From the NCBI GenBank assembly GCA_018287875.1, contig JAGVVL010000025.1, positions 620,001-684,000 of the forward strand: DNA of 64,000 nucleotides, read 5' to 3'. This DNA is from Nigrospora sphaerica (taxonomy: Eukaryota > Ascomycota > Sordariomycetes > Amphisphaeriales > Apiosporaceae). How positions within the stretch are numbered: position 1 is the first letter of the stretch; the number at the start of each line of letters is the position of its first letter. The notes below the pieces were generated by a model, which was not told the origin of the DNA, made no database searches, and saw only the letters and a program-made list of their open reading frames with translations. Position numbers and translations under genes: made by a program. Positions 11,707 to 23,920 of this stretch are shown here, one piece after another.

Positions 11707-12623
11707 CTTGTTCGAAGTGCGACGCGCGCGCCCTGTGCTTCAGAGGGACTTATGTGGCCAGAGGCGGGGGTCGTGATGATTACACGTAGCGAACCATCCT
11801 CCAACACGAGTCCGCCCTGAAACTCCCTGTGCGCGATCGCCAGGAGAGCACACGCAGATGGCCACTTTGTCTGATAGCGGGCGACAATCGCGCGGGCGGG
11901 CGGTATGAGCAGCGCAACGGCGGCAGCAGCAGCGGCAGTAGTCGCTAGTGGGCGAGCAATGATGCGACGTGCGCAGGCATGAGATATGTAGACAGTTGAC
12001 GGATGGCTGGAGGGGTCGTCATCCAGTCTGGGGAGCTCTCCCATATACAGCGCCCGTGCTCGGGGGGCCAGATCAGGGATGGCACTCAAAGGGTGGGTAC
12101 CGAAATAGCAGGTACATGTACGGAGTACCTACACACAGATACCAACTATGTACCTTGGAAACTTCTTTCTAAGCGTGCCTTGAAGCCTGCAGATGCGACG
12201 AAAACAAGTATGCATCCCTGTGTGTTGTCTGTCAAGTGAGCTTGACCCTCCGTCTCGCTTCGCGGTTTGAGACTTTGCCGGCAGCTTTGGCGGGCTATCA
12301 ACCTACACTCTGCCGTACTGGGTACTTCGTTGGGGGAAGGAGAGCTCTCACAGAACCACAAGCGGCTCCTGTCGGCCGATAAGATAGCGAGAGCTAGGAA
12401 GTAGCTGGGACTACTAGATGAAGTAAGTGCGCTCGGTTGGGGAGGACGGATGGAGCTTTAAGACTTTCGTCACAGATTCTCGCCAAAGGTGCAAATAAAT
12501 ACGGCCGACTCCGCCGCTATGCTTTCGCCATGGGCCGAACTTTTCTGTGACGCATGAATACCCGCGTTCAAGATCGCCGCAGAGCAGAAAGTGTCCGGCT
12601 CTGACGCCGGGCCGACCTTGAAT
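11707..12623. promoter_or_regulatory. Bidirectional promoter region, VPS45 and MMM1
   Basis: Divergent interval with no coding frame I can support. It contains TACGGAGTA at 12119-12127, flanked by GGTACATG and CCTACAC, a short motif family that recurs in the intergenic DNA of this window. No TATA box is obvious. The promoter role is inferred from the divergent gene arrangement. Confidence 0.45.
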
Positions 12624-13988
12624 ATGCCTTCTCATATGGACATGTGTCCGACGAAGCCTGAACCAACGTACGGACTCGCACCGTGGTCATCCGGGCCCCT
12701 TCTCCCCATGGCATTTTACTGACAGCATGCCCGCAGACTGTCCTTCACCCAGGGCTTCATTGTCGGTCAGATCTCCGTCGTTCTCCTCATCGCAGCCTTT
12801 ATCAAATTCTTCATTTTCGGGGATCCGCCTTCCGCCGAGGTCACGGCACAGCTCCGCGCAAGCGAGCGCCGTTCGCGGACACTGGCACACAAGCGCTCTC
12901 TCCTCACCTTGCGAGCCGAGAACCAATCCGAGAACCAACGGCAAACACACCCAACCCTGAACAAGAAGAAGTCGGCCGTGCTGCGCAACCCGCCCGCTCT
13001 GACCATCGGCTCTATCTTGAGCAAGACGTACTACAATGTCGACAGCCACCAACCCGAGTCGCTTGATTGGTTCAACGTGCTCATCGCCCAGACCATCGCC
13101 CAGTTCCGAAGCGACGCACAGTACGACGATGCCATACTGACGTCGCTGACCAAGGCTCTCAACGGCACGAGCCGGCCGGATTTCCTCGACGAAATCAAAA
13201 TCAGCGAGCTGACTCTGGGCGAAGATTTTCCCATCCTGAGCAACTGCCGCATTATTCCCGTCGACGAGGATGGGCTGAGCATGGAATCGGGCCCTACAGG
13301 TGCCAAGCGGTTTGATGCCAACAGCTCACGCGCCACGCGCGAGGGCGCCAGACTCCAGGCGCGTATGGATGTGGATCTGAGTGATATGATCACCCTGGCG
13401 CTGGAGACCAAGCTGCTGCTGAACTACCCGAAACGGCTTACAGCGGTTTTGCCCGTCGCCCTCGCGGTCAGTATAGTGCGGTTCAGCGGGACGTTGTGCA
13501 TATCCTTCATCCCCAGCAACCCATCCCAGTCCACCCCAACCATGATGGCGTTCAATTTCCTCGACGACTACCGCCTGGACTTTTCCATTCGCAGTTTGGT
13601 GGGTAGCCGCTCCAGATTGCAAGACGTGCCCAAGATCGCGCAGCTCGTCGAGCACAGACTGCATAAGTGGTTCGACGACAGAGTGGTGGAGCCCCGGTTC
13701 CAGGAGATAGCTCTGCCAAGTTTGTGGCCCCGTAAGAAGAACACGAGGGGCGGCGAAGAGGGCCTGGATGGCACCATGGGAAGCTTGTCCAAAGGAAAGG
13801 GCCGCGAGGCAGCCCGCGACATTCGTGCCGAAGCACGAAACGAAGCCGAGTCGGAGAAGGGCATCCGTCAAGAACGGAGTCCCGACACGGGCGGTTTGCA
13901 TTATAGAAGAACGGGCCGACTGGACAGTTCGGGTCAGCTCAGTATGCCCGGAGGCTTGCCTGGTATGAATATGGACATGCCCGCATGA
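12624..13988 (+). CDS. MMM1: ERMES complex ER-anchored subunit Mmm1
   Basis: ER membrane anchor of the ER-mitochondria encounter structure, where SMP domains of Mmm1 and Mdm12 shuttle phospholipids. Exon 1 is only 44 nt (12624-12667, MPSHMDMCPTKPEP plus a split Thr). A 69-nt intron (donor GTACGG, branch TTACTGAC, acceptor GCAG) leads to exon 2 at 12737-13988, giving 431 aa. The short N-terminus is followed by one membrane helix, about residues 22-43 (FIVGQISVVLLIAAFIKFF), then an SMP domain of roughly 122-346 ending in LPSLWPRKKNTRGG. The tail is charged and ends in a Met/Gly/Pro-rich stretch, as in fungal orthologues. The start is the only one I found that joins exon 2 in phase. Confidence 0.96.
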
Positions 13989-16900
13989 GCAGTTCCGGAG
14001 TCGCAACTGCCCTGGACACTGTTGTACCGATAGGCCATTGGAATATACCCTTCTCAAACACCCGGCAACTGAGACCGGTGCCTCTCTCTTTGTCTCTCTT
14101 CTCTCTCTCCTCGCTCCCTAAGACACAGTGCCGGGTGACGCAGTCGAGCAGCCATAGCGTTTTCGTCCGGCCGCGGCGCTCAACTACAAGGCGGCCCGGA
14201 GTACACGGGTCATACCCGCAGAGCTAGGCGGAAAGGCTGGCCAGAATATTAACGAGAGGGACAGGTGCATCGCGGACGCCGAGTTGCAAAACAGTCACAA
14301 ACGGAGTATGATACTTCTGTATTGGTCGGCCTTTGGCTGCCAGCCTAGGTGGCACGATGTACATGTGCCCCTGCCAGGCAGCAAGCAGACCCCCTGAGTG
14401 AGACCATACACCGAGTCCAACACGTGAGATGGCCTCGTTGTCCTTCTTGAAGGCAATTTCTGTGCGTGGCATACTTTCCCACTATAGGTCGTGGGCGGGC
14501 TCTCCTTCATCATCCGACCCCGTCACTCTCATCGTGCTAGTGAAATCCTGCTTCATCATCACCTCCGGGAATGCTTTATCCGAGCTTGGTACGGGCCGCA
14601 AGCCTTAATCATGTCGGAAGTTCTAGTGGCCCTTTCATCGGTCTTCTTGATCTCGCTCGTGATAATTTCTGTTCAGTATTCTCGTTTACTTGGTGCTGCC
14701 TCCCTTCTTACGTGTTCCAGTTTAACGCCTCGGAGGCCCTCGCCGAAGTCCCGAACGGCCCCATGACGAGTAGAACGACCACTGCTGCCTATCGACAACT
14801 CCCACCTCTAGCCACCCTTACTTGTTTGTCACTATACTCTCTTGACAAAGTTTTGCTCCTTGGTGAGGGACGGCGGCGGGACATACGAGAAAGACCTTCG
14901 TGTTCCGGCGCTTCAGTAAAGCAGTGGGCAGCTGAGGCGGCCCCAAGGAGGTGGGGGGCCATGTTAGCCGCCCTCTCCTCCCCACGTTCATAACACAAAA
15001 CGACGACAAGACACCGTCGTCAAGGTGGCTCGAGATTTCCTTCGCCAAGACCATCGACGCGCCGGTATCCCCGCCGGCATCTATTTAGTGGCGCGCAGGT
15101 TCGCCGCATGGCCGCGCCTCCTCTTCCTTGGCCACCCGCGGCCCCTGCCCGTCCCCCGCACCCCGGGTACCCGAAGAACCCACCTTTGAGTCAAACCCGG
15201 CCCGTAGTGCCCCTTGGAATTCGGCGCCCGCCCACGATAGGCTACGAGCCGCGGGGTGTTGACAGGATCCCGGCGCACGTCTTATGTTCCCTAGCTTCGG
15301 CAATGGGGCGTCGGCGCATAATGCCGCAGGCACCCGCTCCGTTTCCGGGTTCGGAGCGACAAAACCGGACCGGGCTTCGGCGGGCCGTCCTGGCTGAATA
15401 CGGGTTAATGCTTGACACGGCATGGTCACGTATGGGGTGCGTCACCACTATGAGCCAGAGTGCTTTGCTTTGATTTGGCTGTTTAGGAAATGCTTGTGTC
15501 GATGGCCCACGTCGTGGGGCCGGCAAGCCCTGCGAATGTTCTTCTTGTTTCTTAATCCTACGTTTGTCATAGTGTTAATCACTGGGAGGAAGTGGTGCCC
15601 AACATAGCGTAGGTCGCAGAACAGAGACAATAGCACCGAAGCACCACGCCAGTCCTTCCAGCGATATCAGGCGATTCACCTCTCTTCCAACCCTATCCAA
15701 TGGCGTCTCTGTCACGTCGTGGGGGTCAATGCGGAAGTTGGAAGCTCTCATAGACTGGTATGGTAGCCAGTGTCTAATCATGGACAATAAAATGGCTAAG
15801 AGTACTTGCCAGTCTCCGGCAAGGGGAGAGGAGCATCCCCACCCTTCCTAGATCTTAATGGTGGTCATTCGTACCCCGAGCGATGACTCCTATAATATTT
15901 TGGGAACAAGTGGGCATGTTCTGCCCAGTGGAGTATAAGCAGAAGCCATGTTCGCTACACTGATGACTCGGTGGATGCCGGGGCCTGGGTGGGTGAACGG
16001 GCTGGGCGCCTACTGGAGTTTCAGCTTTTTTTCTTCCCTTGTGATCTGGCGGTCGAATCAGCAGAGGGCGGATTGTTTAGGAGTTTGCCGTCGGTCGTGC
16101 AAAAGCAACCAGACCCGGTCAACCAACAAGAAGAAGGGCAAAGGTCACGGGCGGCCCAGCCTTCGCAAGGAGGCATCCTTCCGCATGTCCAGCTTCCCAT
16201 GGGGGACCTCAGCCCATATGTATACGCGTGTGCGTGTGTGCGCGCGCGCCGAGCTGCGGAGTATTCTGGTGCTGTACCTGCCTCTGGTGCCCACCAAGGC
16301 CAGTCACACGCTGCCCATTCCTTCCATCATTCGATCCTTCGCGCTGCATGTTTTGCTGCGTGGTCTTTGTCACCACCCTCCTGCCCCCCCTACGGAACTC
16401 AGCGTTGTGGCTCTGGCCTTCCACATATCCTTTTTCCCCATCCACCCAATAGCTGGGCCGGTCTGCGAAGCGAACCTTTTCCCGAGCCTGATCACCCCCT
16501 AGTTAGTTCTGACCGTTTTCACCCGGAACCAGGTACGCGGTCTCCGACCATTTTGTCGCTTAGGTGGCCAGTAGGTAACCCCATGAAAAGAAAGATAAGG
16601 TAGGCACGTTTTCTCTGGTTATTTTGTAGTGATCAATCTGTCGTGTTGAATCATCACCACATGACTGTAAAGTATGTACTTTTATCTACATAGGTAGGCA
16701 CAATTGGTAGGGGTACTGCCGACGACCCCGCCCCGCCCCCAGCGATCCATTGGTGGAGGAGCAAGCAACTCGTGCTCCGTACCAAATACCTACAAATCTG
16801 CTGAGCCGAACAGAGTAGCGGGATAGAAGGCTTCCATCCATTGGCCCCATGGATAAGTACCTAGCCAGGTACCCTAGCTACAGACCTCATATTGTGTTAT

Positions 16901-17814
16901 GGGTGGACGGATTCCTGGGAGAGCCGCCGAGGGGGAGAGGAGATCCCTATACAGGGCTTGGTTATGCAGCCGAATGAACAACTATAATCCATCCCGTCAC
17001 TTTTGGTTAACGCCGTCGCCAGCCCGCCAACGCCGTCTCACGCGGCGAAAGTGCAAGCCCGTCAGCGCGTCATGACGTCCGCGTCTTCAGAAAGAATAAT
17101 GTGGCAGCCAGGATGCCGTCAACGGTCATATGCCGTCCCTCGGTAGTGTTCGCTTTCTTCATCGATGTTGGTGACCCATTACGCGGCGTAGTTGGGGGGT
17201 GGTGGTGCGTGTGTGTGTGGTGGCCCCCCCCCGAAGGCTTTGGCCACTTCGCCCCCATTGGATGGTCGCAATAGGCAAGTGACGCTGTGTCAGCCATCCA
17301 TGGATGGAGCCATTTGGTCGCGAGAGGAACCCCCATATGGACCGGACCCGGTCTTTGTACCTGTTGTCGTCAATGGACCACTCGCTTGTGCCGCCTGACA
17401 GCAGAGGCGGCGACGAAGGTGCAATCTGAACGACACGGGCGGCGCGTGAATGGCAACAGGGTGACGGAACCAACATGACCTGCTCGGCCGGTTGAGCCAC
17501 TGTTTTCCTGACACCCCGATCCGTCCATCACCAATCATCGCCTTACTGTGTAGAAGAGGCGAGGGGGATGGAGGTATGTAAGTATGTACACATGCACACG
17601 GTCGGGTACCTTGGCGACCTGGCAGCCCTTACCCTCTCCATATCGTACAGCCCTGGCCAGCCCCCCGGATCCTTGTCGCCTCGGTGCTGGCTGCTGCCGC
17701 TGCTGCATACTATATTCCACACTGGATACTTGGTACATCCGTTCCCCATACCACATCGTCCATCCACACACGCACTCCCGTTCACGCCCGCTTGCCTCGG
17801 TCTGGTAGGCGTTT

Positions 17815-17820
<6 letters not shown>

Positions 17821-17868
<48 letters not shown>

Positions 17869-17873
17869 CGCGC
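17821..17873. repeat. (AG)22 microsatellite joined to alternating CG/TG
   Basis: Twenty-two AG units (17821-17864) run directly into an alternating GC stretch (17865-17873), followed by ATGTGTGTTTG. A shorter GA-rich run follows at about 17891-17915. Pure homopurine repeats can form triplex (H-DNA) and alternating GC/GT can form Z-DNA; that behaviour here is inference. Confidence 0.9.
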
Positions 17874-18399
17874 ATGTGTGTTTGTTTGGTGAGAGATAGA
17901 GAGAGAGAGGTGGACAGAGGGAAAAAGAAAAAGCGTGCACCACATGCACGAGTGCAGGACAGTTGCCATGCCATCCGTTTCGGGCAAGCCACGCCTTCGC
18001 TATTCCTAATCTTGCGGCGGGATCTCAGTCATTAGGCCTTATTTCCCACACCAGAGAGGCAATATCACCCCGGGAAGTCGAGGGTCTAGTACCAGCACCA
18101 ACGAGTGATGCTCTCTCTCCCTCCCTCCTCGTCTTGGGCGATGGCTTCAGCTGATTGGGCCCATCCTCTCACAACCAACCTTGGCCGAGCGTGGAAGCGC
18201 AGTTGCGAGCGCTAAACTCGTCAGAAGAAGCGAACAAAGGAACCGGCTCTTTTCTCCCCAGTCCACGCGCTTGCTACACATTCCCTGATCTCGGTATCTG
18301 CTGCTGTTGACTGGGACGGGATACCTTCGCATGGGAGCCCACCAGCTGCTCGTAGTTCCTGCCTGCCGCGACGTACTCGTACCTCTTCTATACAGTAAC

Positions 18400-19990
18400 T
18401 GGGACAGTTTGCCCAGCTTTCTCGGCACTGTTATCCTCCCTCCCCCCGGCTTCCCAGCGTCCGCGTTCGAAAGGCGCCCCTCTTCCTCCGCCACCATTTT
18501 CGCCCATCATCCACCCGGTCCCTTTTTGCTGCCTCCCGTATTTGATTTCCACCACCGGGAATCGTTGCCAGAGCACGGGAATTGACCAGTTTGCTCGGTA
18601 AAGTTCCCTGGCGTGACACTTGGACCATCGAACCCGAGCCCATTTCTCGGCTTATCTTCTTACCCCCCTCCGGCCTTCCCGAGCTTTCCCATCGCCACCC
18701 GAGAGAGTGCGCACTCTCAAACTCAGGGAGAAACGCAGACAAGACAGCCACAGCGCTCACCTGCCGGTTGTAGCAGTTGATCGGTCAGGCGTCGGGCCAG
18801 GCAGTCAGTCAGTCCCGCACTTACACTGCCTACCTAGGTACACTCCATCCCGTCCGCCCGTCCGCCCATCTATCCATCCACCATCCACTTTGTCCGGCCC
18901 TTGTGCTGTGCATTGAGTGCAGGACAGTACCTACATACGCTCGAGTACCGTGCAGCAACCGCAGCACCACTGCCCACCCATTTGGAACCCGTTCGTTCAG
19001 CCCAGGAGTGGATTGCAGGTCCCTCGCAGAACCGCCGTCGGCATCCACACCTACACCCCATCCCATCCTTTCCCTTCACCACTATCGGAGAGAGACGGCT
19101 GCCTTTCTTGGTGGTTGTTTCCATTACAGCCGCTGCCTCGAAAACCGCCTGCCTGCCCGTGTCCGAGAAAACCACCTACCTCTCCGGGCACACTAGGTAC
19201 CTGGCCTATTTTCTACTTGACAATCCCCGTTAACGGCCGCCCCCTCTGCCACGGAACTTTGCTGCCTGTCCATTTGCAAGCCCGTCCCCTCACATAATCC
19301 CCTCGAGCCGGCAGAGACGGATTACCCTCGTCTTCGAGCCATCGCCAGGCCAGCCCTTGCTTCGACACGTCCTGGGCAGCATCGAGGCTGAAGATACTGA
19401 CTGACACACGCACTGCACCTACATCGGATCCACCATTTACATTAATCCGTCCCCTGCCCTCGCTCCCGCTTGAAAGACTCAGTCGGGGCCCCTCGGCCAC
19501 AGCGCCGCACGCGAGAGACGAACCTGTTTAGCCTTTCACGGTGCCAAGACGTCCGGCATCCTCTTATTACACACAGCTGGCTGCCCATTTGTCCTCTCCC
19601 CCCCCCCCCATACCGGCTGCCACACACATACACTCTCTTCGGATCACAGGCACACAGAGCCTAGCTCAGCCAGCCAACCCAGCCCAACCAGTCGCCAGCC
19701 CAGCACAGACAACGGCCGCCCTCGTCACCACCAGTGTCTGTTCTTCGACAAACCCGCACAAGACCTCCTCCTCCCAAGGTTTCTTCACTCTACTTAGCTC
19801 CTCCACCCACACTGAGCCAACCGTGCCATCCCATTACCTACCTACCCTACCATCTACCTGTACCCGCCGCCGGCACTCCTGTCGCCACAACCCACAACAA
19901 ACATCCGCCAGTCTCCCTGACTTGCCCACGGCTGCCTCGATCCGAATCGGAGCAGTCGTATATACCCAACATCCCAGCAGAGCCTTTTAC
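18400..19990 (+). promoter_or_regulatory. Long pyrimidine-rich leader/promoter of the RING-PHD gene
   Basis: The + strand is dominated by C and T with scattered CA and CCA units for about 1.6 kb, including a C12 run at 19598-19609 and runs of TACC/CTAC. CT-rich tracts just upstream of the start codon are typical of strongly expressed genes in filamentous fungi. Several ATGs occur before 20034, so upstream reading frames or 5' UTR introns are likely if the transcript starts this far up. Confidence 0.45.
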
Positions 19991-20033
19991 ATGTCCAAGT
20001 TCCAAACCGGGCATTTTATGAAATTCTGCCCCG

Positions 20034-22149
20034 ATGGCTGATCAGTGCATCGTCTGTCTAGAAAGTCTAGACTTGCAGCCGCCGGCTGTGTTTGACCACT
20101 CTTCTGTCGCTGCTGGTGTTGGGGTTGCTGCGTCTGACGCAACCACTGCAAATGACAGCACGGTCGCCGACGCGGTACTACCCGCAACCGCAACGCCCGC
20201 AAAAGAAACAGTGGCCGGGACTGCGACAGCAGCCACCACCACCACGAACGCCGCCGATGAGGATAACAGCATTGCCGAGATTCAAATCTGCGGCCATATT
20301 CTGCACGACACCTGCTTGCGGGAATGGACGGGCAAGGCGAACAGCTGCCCCATTTGCCGCCAGACTTTCCACCTAGTAAACGTTTGGGACCGTGTTGGAG
20401 GTAAGTGACCCAAGCACGGCACTGTAAGCTCCGACTCAGTAATCGTGCTGACTAGCTCTCTCGCCAGGCACCAAACTTTCGTCGTACACGGTCGAGGACA
20501 AACGCCAAATCGCGGAATTCGATGCGCAGGCATGGCTTGACGAAAATCCCGAGGACATCGAACCCGCCAGACCCTGTCCGATTTGCAGGAGCACCGATCA
20601 CGAGGAGGTGCTCCTGCTTTGCGACAGCTGCGATACACCGTATCACACTCACTGCATCGGCCTAGACTGCATTCCCCGGGGTCACTGGTTCTGCTTGGAA
20701 TGCTCCCACGATGCGGCCGCCCTGCTCGAGGCCGAGGTGACAGATCCCGATGCTGGCTTGACCAGGCTGGCTGGCTCGTCGGACCGACGCTCTGATTACC
20801 TCCCGCGCACGCAGGCGACCATGCGGCGTGCACGCCAGAGAGCTCGCTCTGACGAGTGGCAGGGTGCCTGGGGCCAGATCGCTGGCCACGTGTTTGACGC
20901 CCTGGACATTGATCTCGACAACCACGACGACGATGAAGCGCTCCAGAACTACCGGCAATCTCAACGTAGGCGCGAGAGAGAGCGCCAGGCATATCAGAGA
21001 TGGCAGCAACGTCTCAATATAGCCAGTCGCTTGGGTGCGCACGATGTTTTCGCCAATAATTTGCCTCGCGCACTGGCCCAGCAGGCCCGGCAAACACCAC
21101 CGCCCCCTCAGGAAACCCCAGAAGAGAAGGAAGCGTGGGGTGCCCTGGAGAAGGCCATGGAGGTAGAGGTGCCCAACGGTACGACGCCGCCGAATCGCCG
21201 AAAGCGTAAGTCGAGTTCGGTGACAGCTTCGCCCAGAGAGCCGGCCCCCGAACCTGAACGCCGGCTCAAGCGCCCGCGTACGAGGCGTGCGCCACAGGCC
21301 AGCGAAACGGCCGAGGCCTCGTCATCACACCAGCAGCAAAACGCCTCATCAAGTTCTGCGGCTCCCATGCCCATTCGCGATGCGTCTCATCAGACGCCTC
21401 ACCATACCCTCCTTGATGTGGCGGCTCCAAATGTCGCCGCTCCATCGTTTTTATCCTCGCTGCTCCGGGAGGTTGAGATGACACAGCCGTCGGACGACGA
21501 GAATGTTCGTGCGGTACTCGGTACTTCAAAGGCACCAGTCGAGCACTCGTCGCCGGCAACGTCGCCGTCGCCTTCGGGCTACAGCAGTCCACGAGCTCTC
21601 TCTGCCACCCCCCCGCCCCGCAGCATGAACGAGCGACCCGGATCGCCACTCACTCTGACCTCGCGCATTGAGCCTATATACCCGCGGGCCAATTTCCCCC
21701 CCGCCCGAAACGGTAGCGACAGCAGCGATTCCGAGTCCCGGCCGCGTCCCCAGACCCGGCCGTCGCGGCAGAACGGCAACGGCCATTCTCCCGAGGTGCA
21801 CTCTCCGGAGCCGCGCCAGCCGCGGGCCCGCCGACAGCACCCAGGGGATACCAATGCCCGCCATGGCGTTGGCTCGCCCGACTCCTCGCCGACTCGGGCA
21901 TCGCCCACGCGCACGTCCTTGTCACTGGGCACCAAGGAAGCCATCAGCGCGATTATTAAGGCGGCGCTGAAGCCGCACTACCGGTCCGGTCACATCAACA
22001 CGGATCAGTACACAGCCATCAATCGCGACCTGTCACGGAAACTCTACACCGAGGTCTCGGATGTCGGGCTCGACGACGATACGAAACGCAGATGCGAAAC
22101 GCTTGCCTCCAAGGAAGTCGCCAGGGCGGTTGCGGATCTACGGGTCTGA
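20034..22149 (+). CDS. RING-H2 and PHD finger protein (PHRF1/Asr1-like), putative ubiquitin ligase
   Basis: Exons 20034-20400 and 20468-22149 (67-nt intron splitting Gly123) encode 682 aa. The N-terminal RING-H2 finger uses Cys5, Cys8, Cys86, His88, His91, Cys94, Cys105 and Cys108; the first loop is an unusual 77 residues of Ala/Thr-rich sequence. A PHD finger follows (Cys159, Cys162, Cys174, Cys177, His182, Cys185, Cys198, Cys201). A charged region (QRRRERERQAYQRW), a basic nuclear-type stretch (NRRKRKSSS) and a long Ser/Pro-rich disordered region lead to a conserved-looking C-terminal domain of about 70 residues (KEAISAIIKAALKPHYR onward). RING plus PHD with a C-terminal module resembles PHRF1 and yeast Asr1, which ubiquitinate RNA polymerase II. 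That function is inferred from architecture. Confidence 0.88.
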
Positions 22150-22962
22150 CGGCGATGTTGGTTCCATTTTGATGACTGATGATACGCGACGGAATCACGA
22201 CACGGGGCTTTTTTTCGACACGGGCGTTTGTTTTGTACCGATGGTCGGTAGCATGGACAGCCGTCTCGGATGGTGGGATTCTCGGCATCGAGACATTGGC
22301 GCCATTTACACTGAATAGATACCCGCCTCCTCCGAGGACAGTTGCGGTTGGGAATCTGGCTTTTCTCGGCGAACTCTGGTCCAATTTGGACATGGCTAGA
22401 CTTCGGGTATTCCACGGTGTTGTCGGTCTTTCTCGAGGCATTTACTACGGCGTTTACGGATCTCTCTCATGCTGGCTAATGTAGCGGCCATGCTCACGGC
22501 AGCGCGCTGTATGAGTGGATTGCATGGCGACACATCCGACTCTCGGACAAGGAACGGTTGCCATGGTGTTCTAGATAGTTACTTAGGCTCTTATGGATTG
22601 GCGATGCGTTTTGTGAAGGAGCTTAGCGGACAGGCACGGAACTGTACAAAGTCGCCCGTGGGGATGCTAGACGAGAAGGGCATCGTGGACCCAGAGCTTG
22701 TATTCAATTTACGACTTTTCGCCGAGCCCGCGCTGGCGGCGATGGATCCCCGCCTTTGCAAGACGTGGGGGATGGCGAGCAGCGCCGCCCAGTCGCCAGT
22801 CTCGATCATGACAAGTGGGTGGAATGGCTAACGGGCCGACGGGCCGTCGCCTCTTGACCGTCTCTCGGCTCGACCGCGTGTTAAGACTCAAGCTCGTTGG
22901 GTAGCAACCCACGGTGAAGGCAATGGCGAGGCGGTCAAGAGCCGCAAGTGAGACCGTGGGTA

Positions 22963-22982
22963 TGTGTGTGTGTGTGTGTGTG
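22963..22982. repeat. (TG)10 microsatellite
   Basis: Ten uninterrupted TG units in non-coding DNA downstream of the RING-PHD gene. Confidence 0.9.
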
Positions 22983-23895
22983 GAAGAGGCGTGGCCCGTC
23001 TGGACGTCAACTCTCGCCTCGGGCTCGGCAAATGGAAATCGGGAGGCCGGCGGCGGAGGGCGTCGTATGGTTGGAGGCAGCACGAACGCGGTGAGGAAGA
23101 GGCCGGCCGGTGCTATGGAACAGAACAAAGGCTTGGGCAGGCAAGAGACGGTAGGGCTACGTACACAGGTAAGATGTCATACTGTGCGTGTTTAGGCGGT
23201 TGCGGTGTGTCGGTGGCGTCGGGCTGCGCGGGAAAGCAAAAGGTGAGATTGGGTTTTTGGGGGGCTGGTGGTTCGTTTGTGTGAGGCGGGCGAAACGGGT
23301 GAGGCGAACAGTCGCCCGCGTGCGTGGTCTTGGTGAGAAACCGAGGGGGGGATAAGACGTCGGTACCAGATATCTAGACGCGACCCGTGGAGGCGTAGCC
23401 TGCATCACGGAGACGCACCGGCTGGATGACGCAGGTGTTATATAGCCTCCCGAACACATGGACGCGAGGGCAGCGGCATTTCCACCGGGAAGGGGTCCTT
23501 TTCCCCTTTCCCACGGCGACCGCTTGCTTGCCCGCCGTCGTCCTACTTCGGCGAACCCCCGGCCCGTACACAAAAGACACGAGACCCCGCAACACGTCGT
23601 CTCTTTCCGCCGTCACCCATGGCCGTCTACGCAAGGCGGGGATGCACAGGGCCACGCTTTTCCCACACGACGGGTGGGCTACGCACACAGACACACAGGC
23701 GCGCACGGGGTGGGTAGGTATGCATGTCAGCAGTATCTATCTAACAGCCAACCGTGAGCAAACTTTTTCAAGATTCGAGGGGGCCGCTAGCGAAAAAAGA
23801 CTGCGTTGCATCGTTCTGGGCGCCCGGTAAATGATCAGGAGCCTCGTGGGAGAGAAAGGCGGAGGCCTGATGATAAGGATTGGGGCCGAAGAGAT

Positions 23896-23920
23896 TGAAG
23901 AAGAAGAAGAAGAAGAAAAA
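23896..23920. repeat. GAA trinucleotide repeat
   Basis: A run of GAA units ending in GAAAAAG, in non-coding DNA. Homopurine GAA repeats are triplex-prone. Confidence 0.85.

Larger units (their letters stand above)
13989..20033. other. 6 kb gene-poor interval before the RING-PHD gene
   Basis: No conserved protein is visible on either strand. Small frames exist (for example 14224-14472 on - and 15971-16603 on +) but resemble nothing known. A CT-rich tract lies at 14085-14120. The part from about 15.4 to 17.0 kb is less GC-rich and holds several copies of short GTACCTAG/CTACATAGGTAG-type motifs (16685, 16855). A GA/CG repeat lies at 17821-17873. From about 18.4 kb onward the + strand becomes strongly pyrimidine-rich, up to the start codon at 20034. 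Confidence 0.5.

Noticed and set aside
14224..14472. An 82-residue - strand frame (MPRTEIAFKKDNEAISRVGL...)
   Set aside because: Reads somewhat like protein but is short, isolated and unrecognised.
22469..22831. A 120-residue + strand frame downstream of the RING-PHD gene
   Set aside because: Probably in its 3' region; no similarity recognised and no intron or leader signals.
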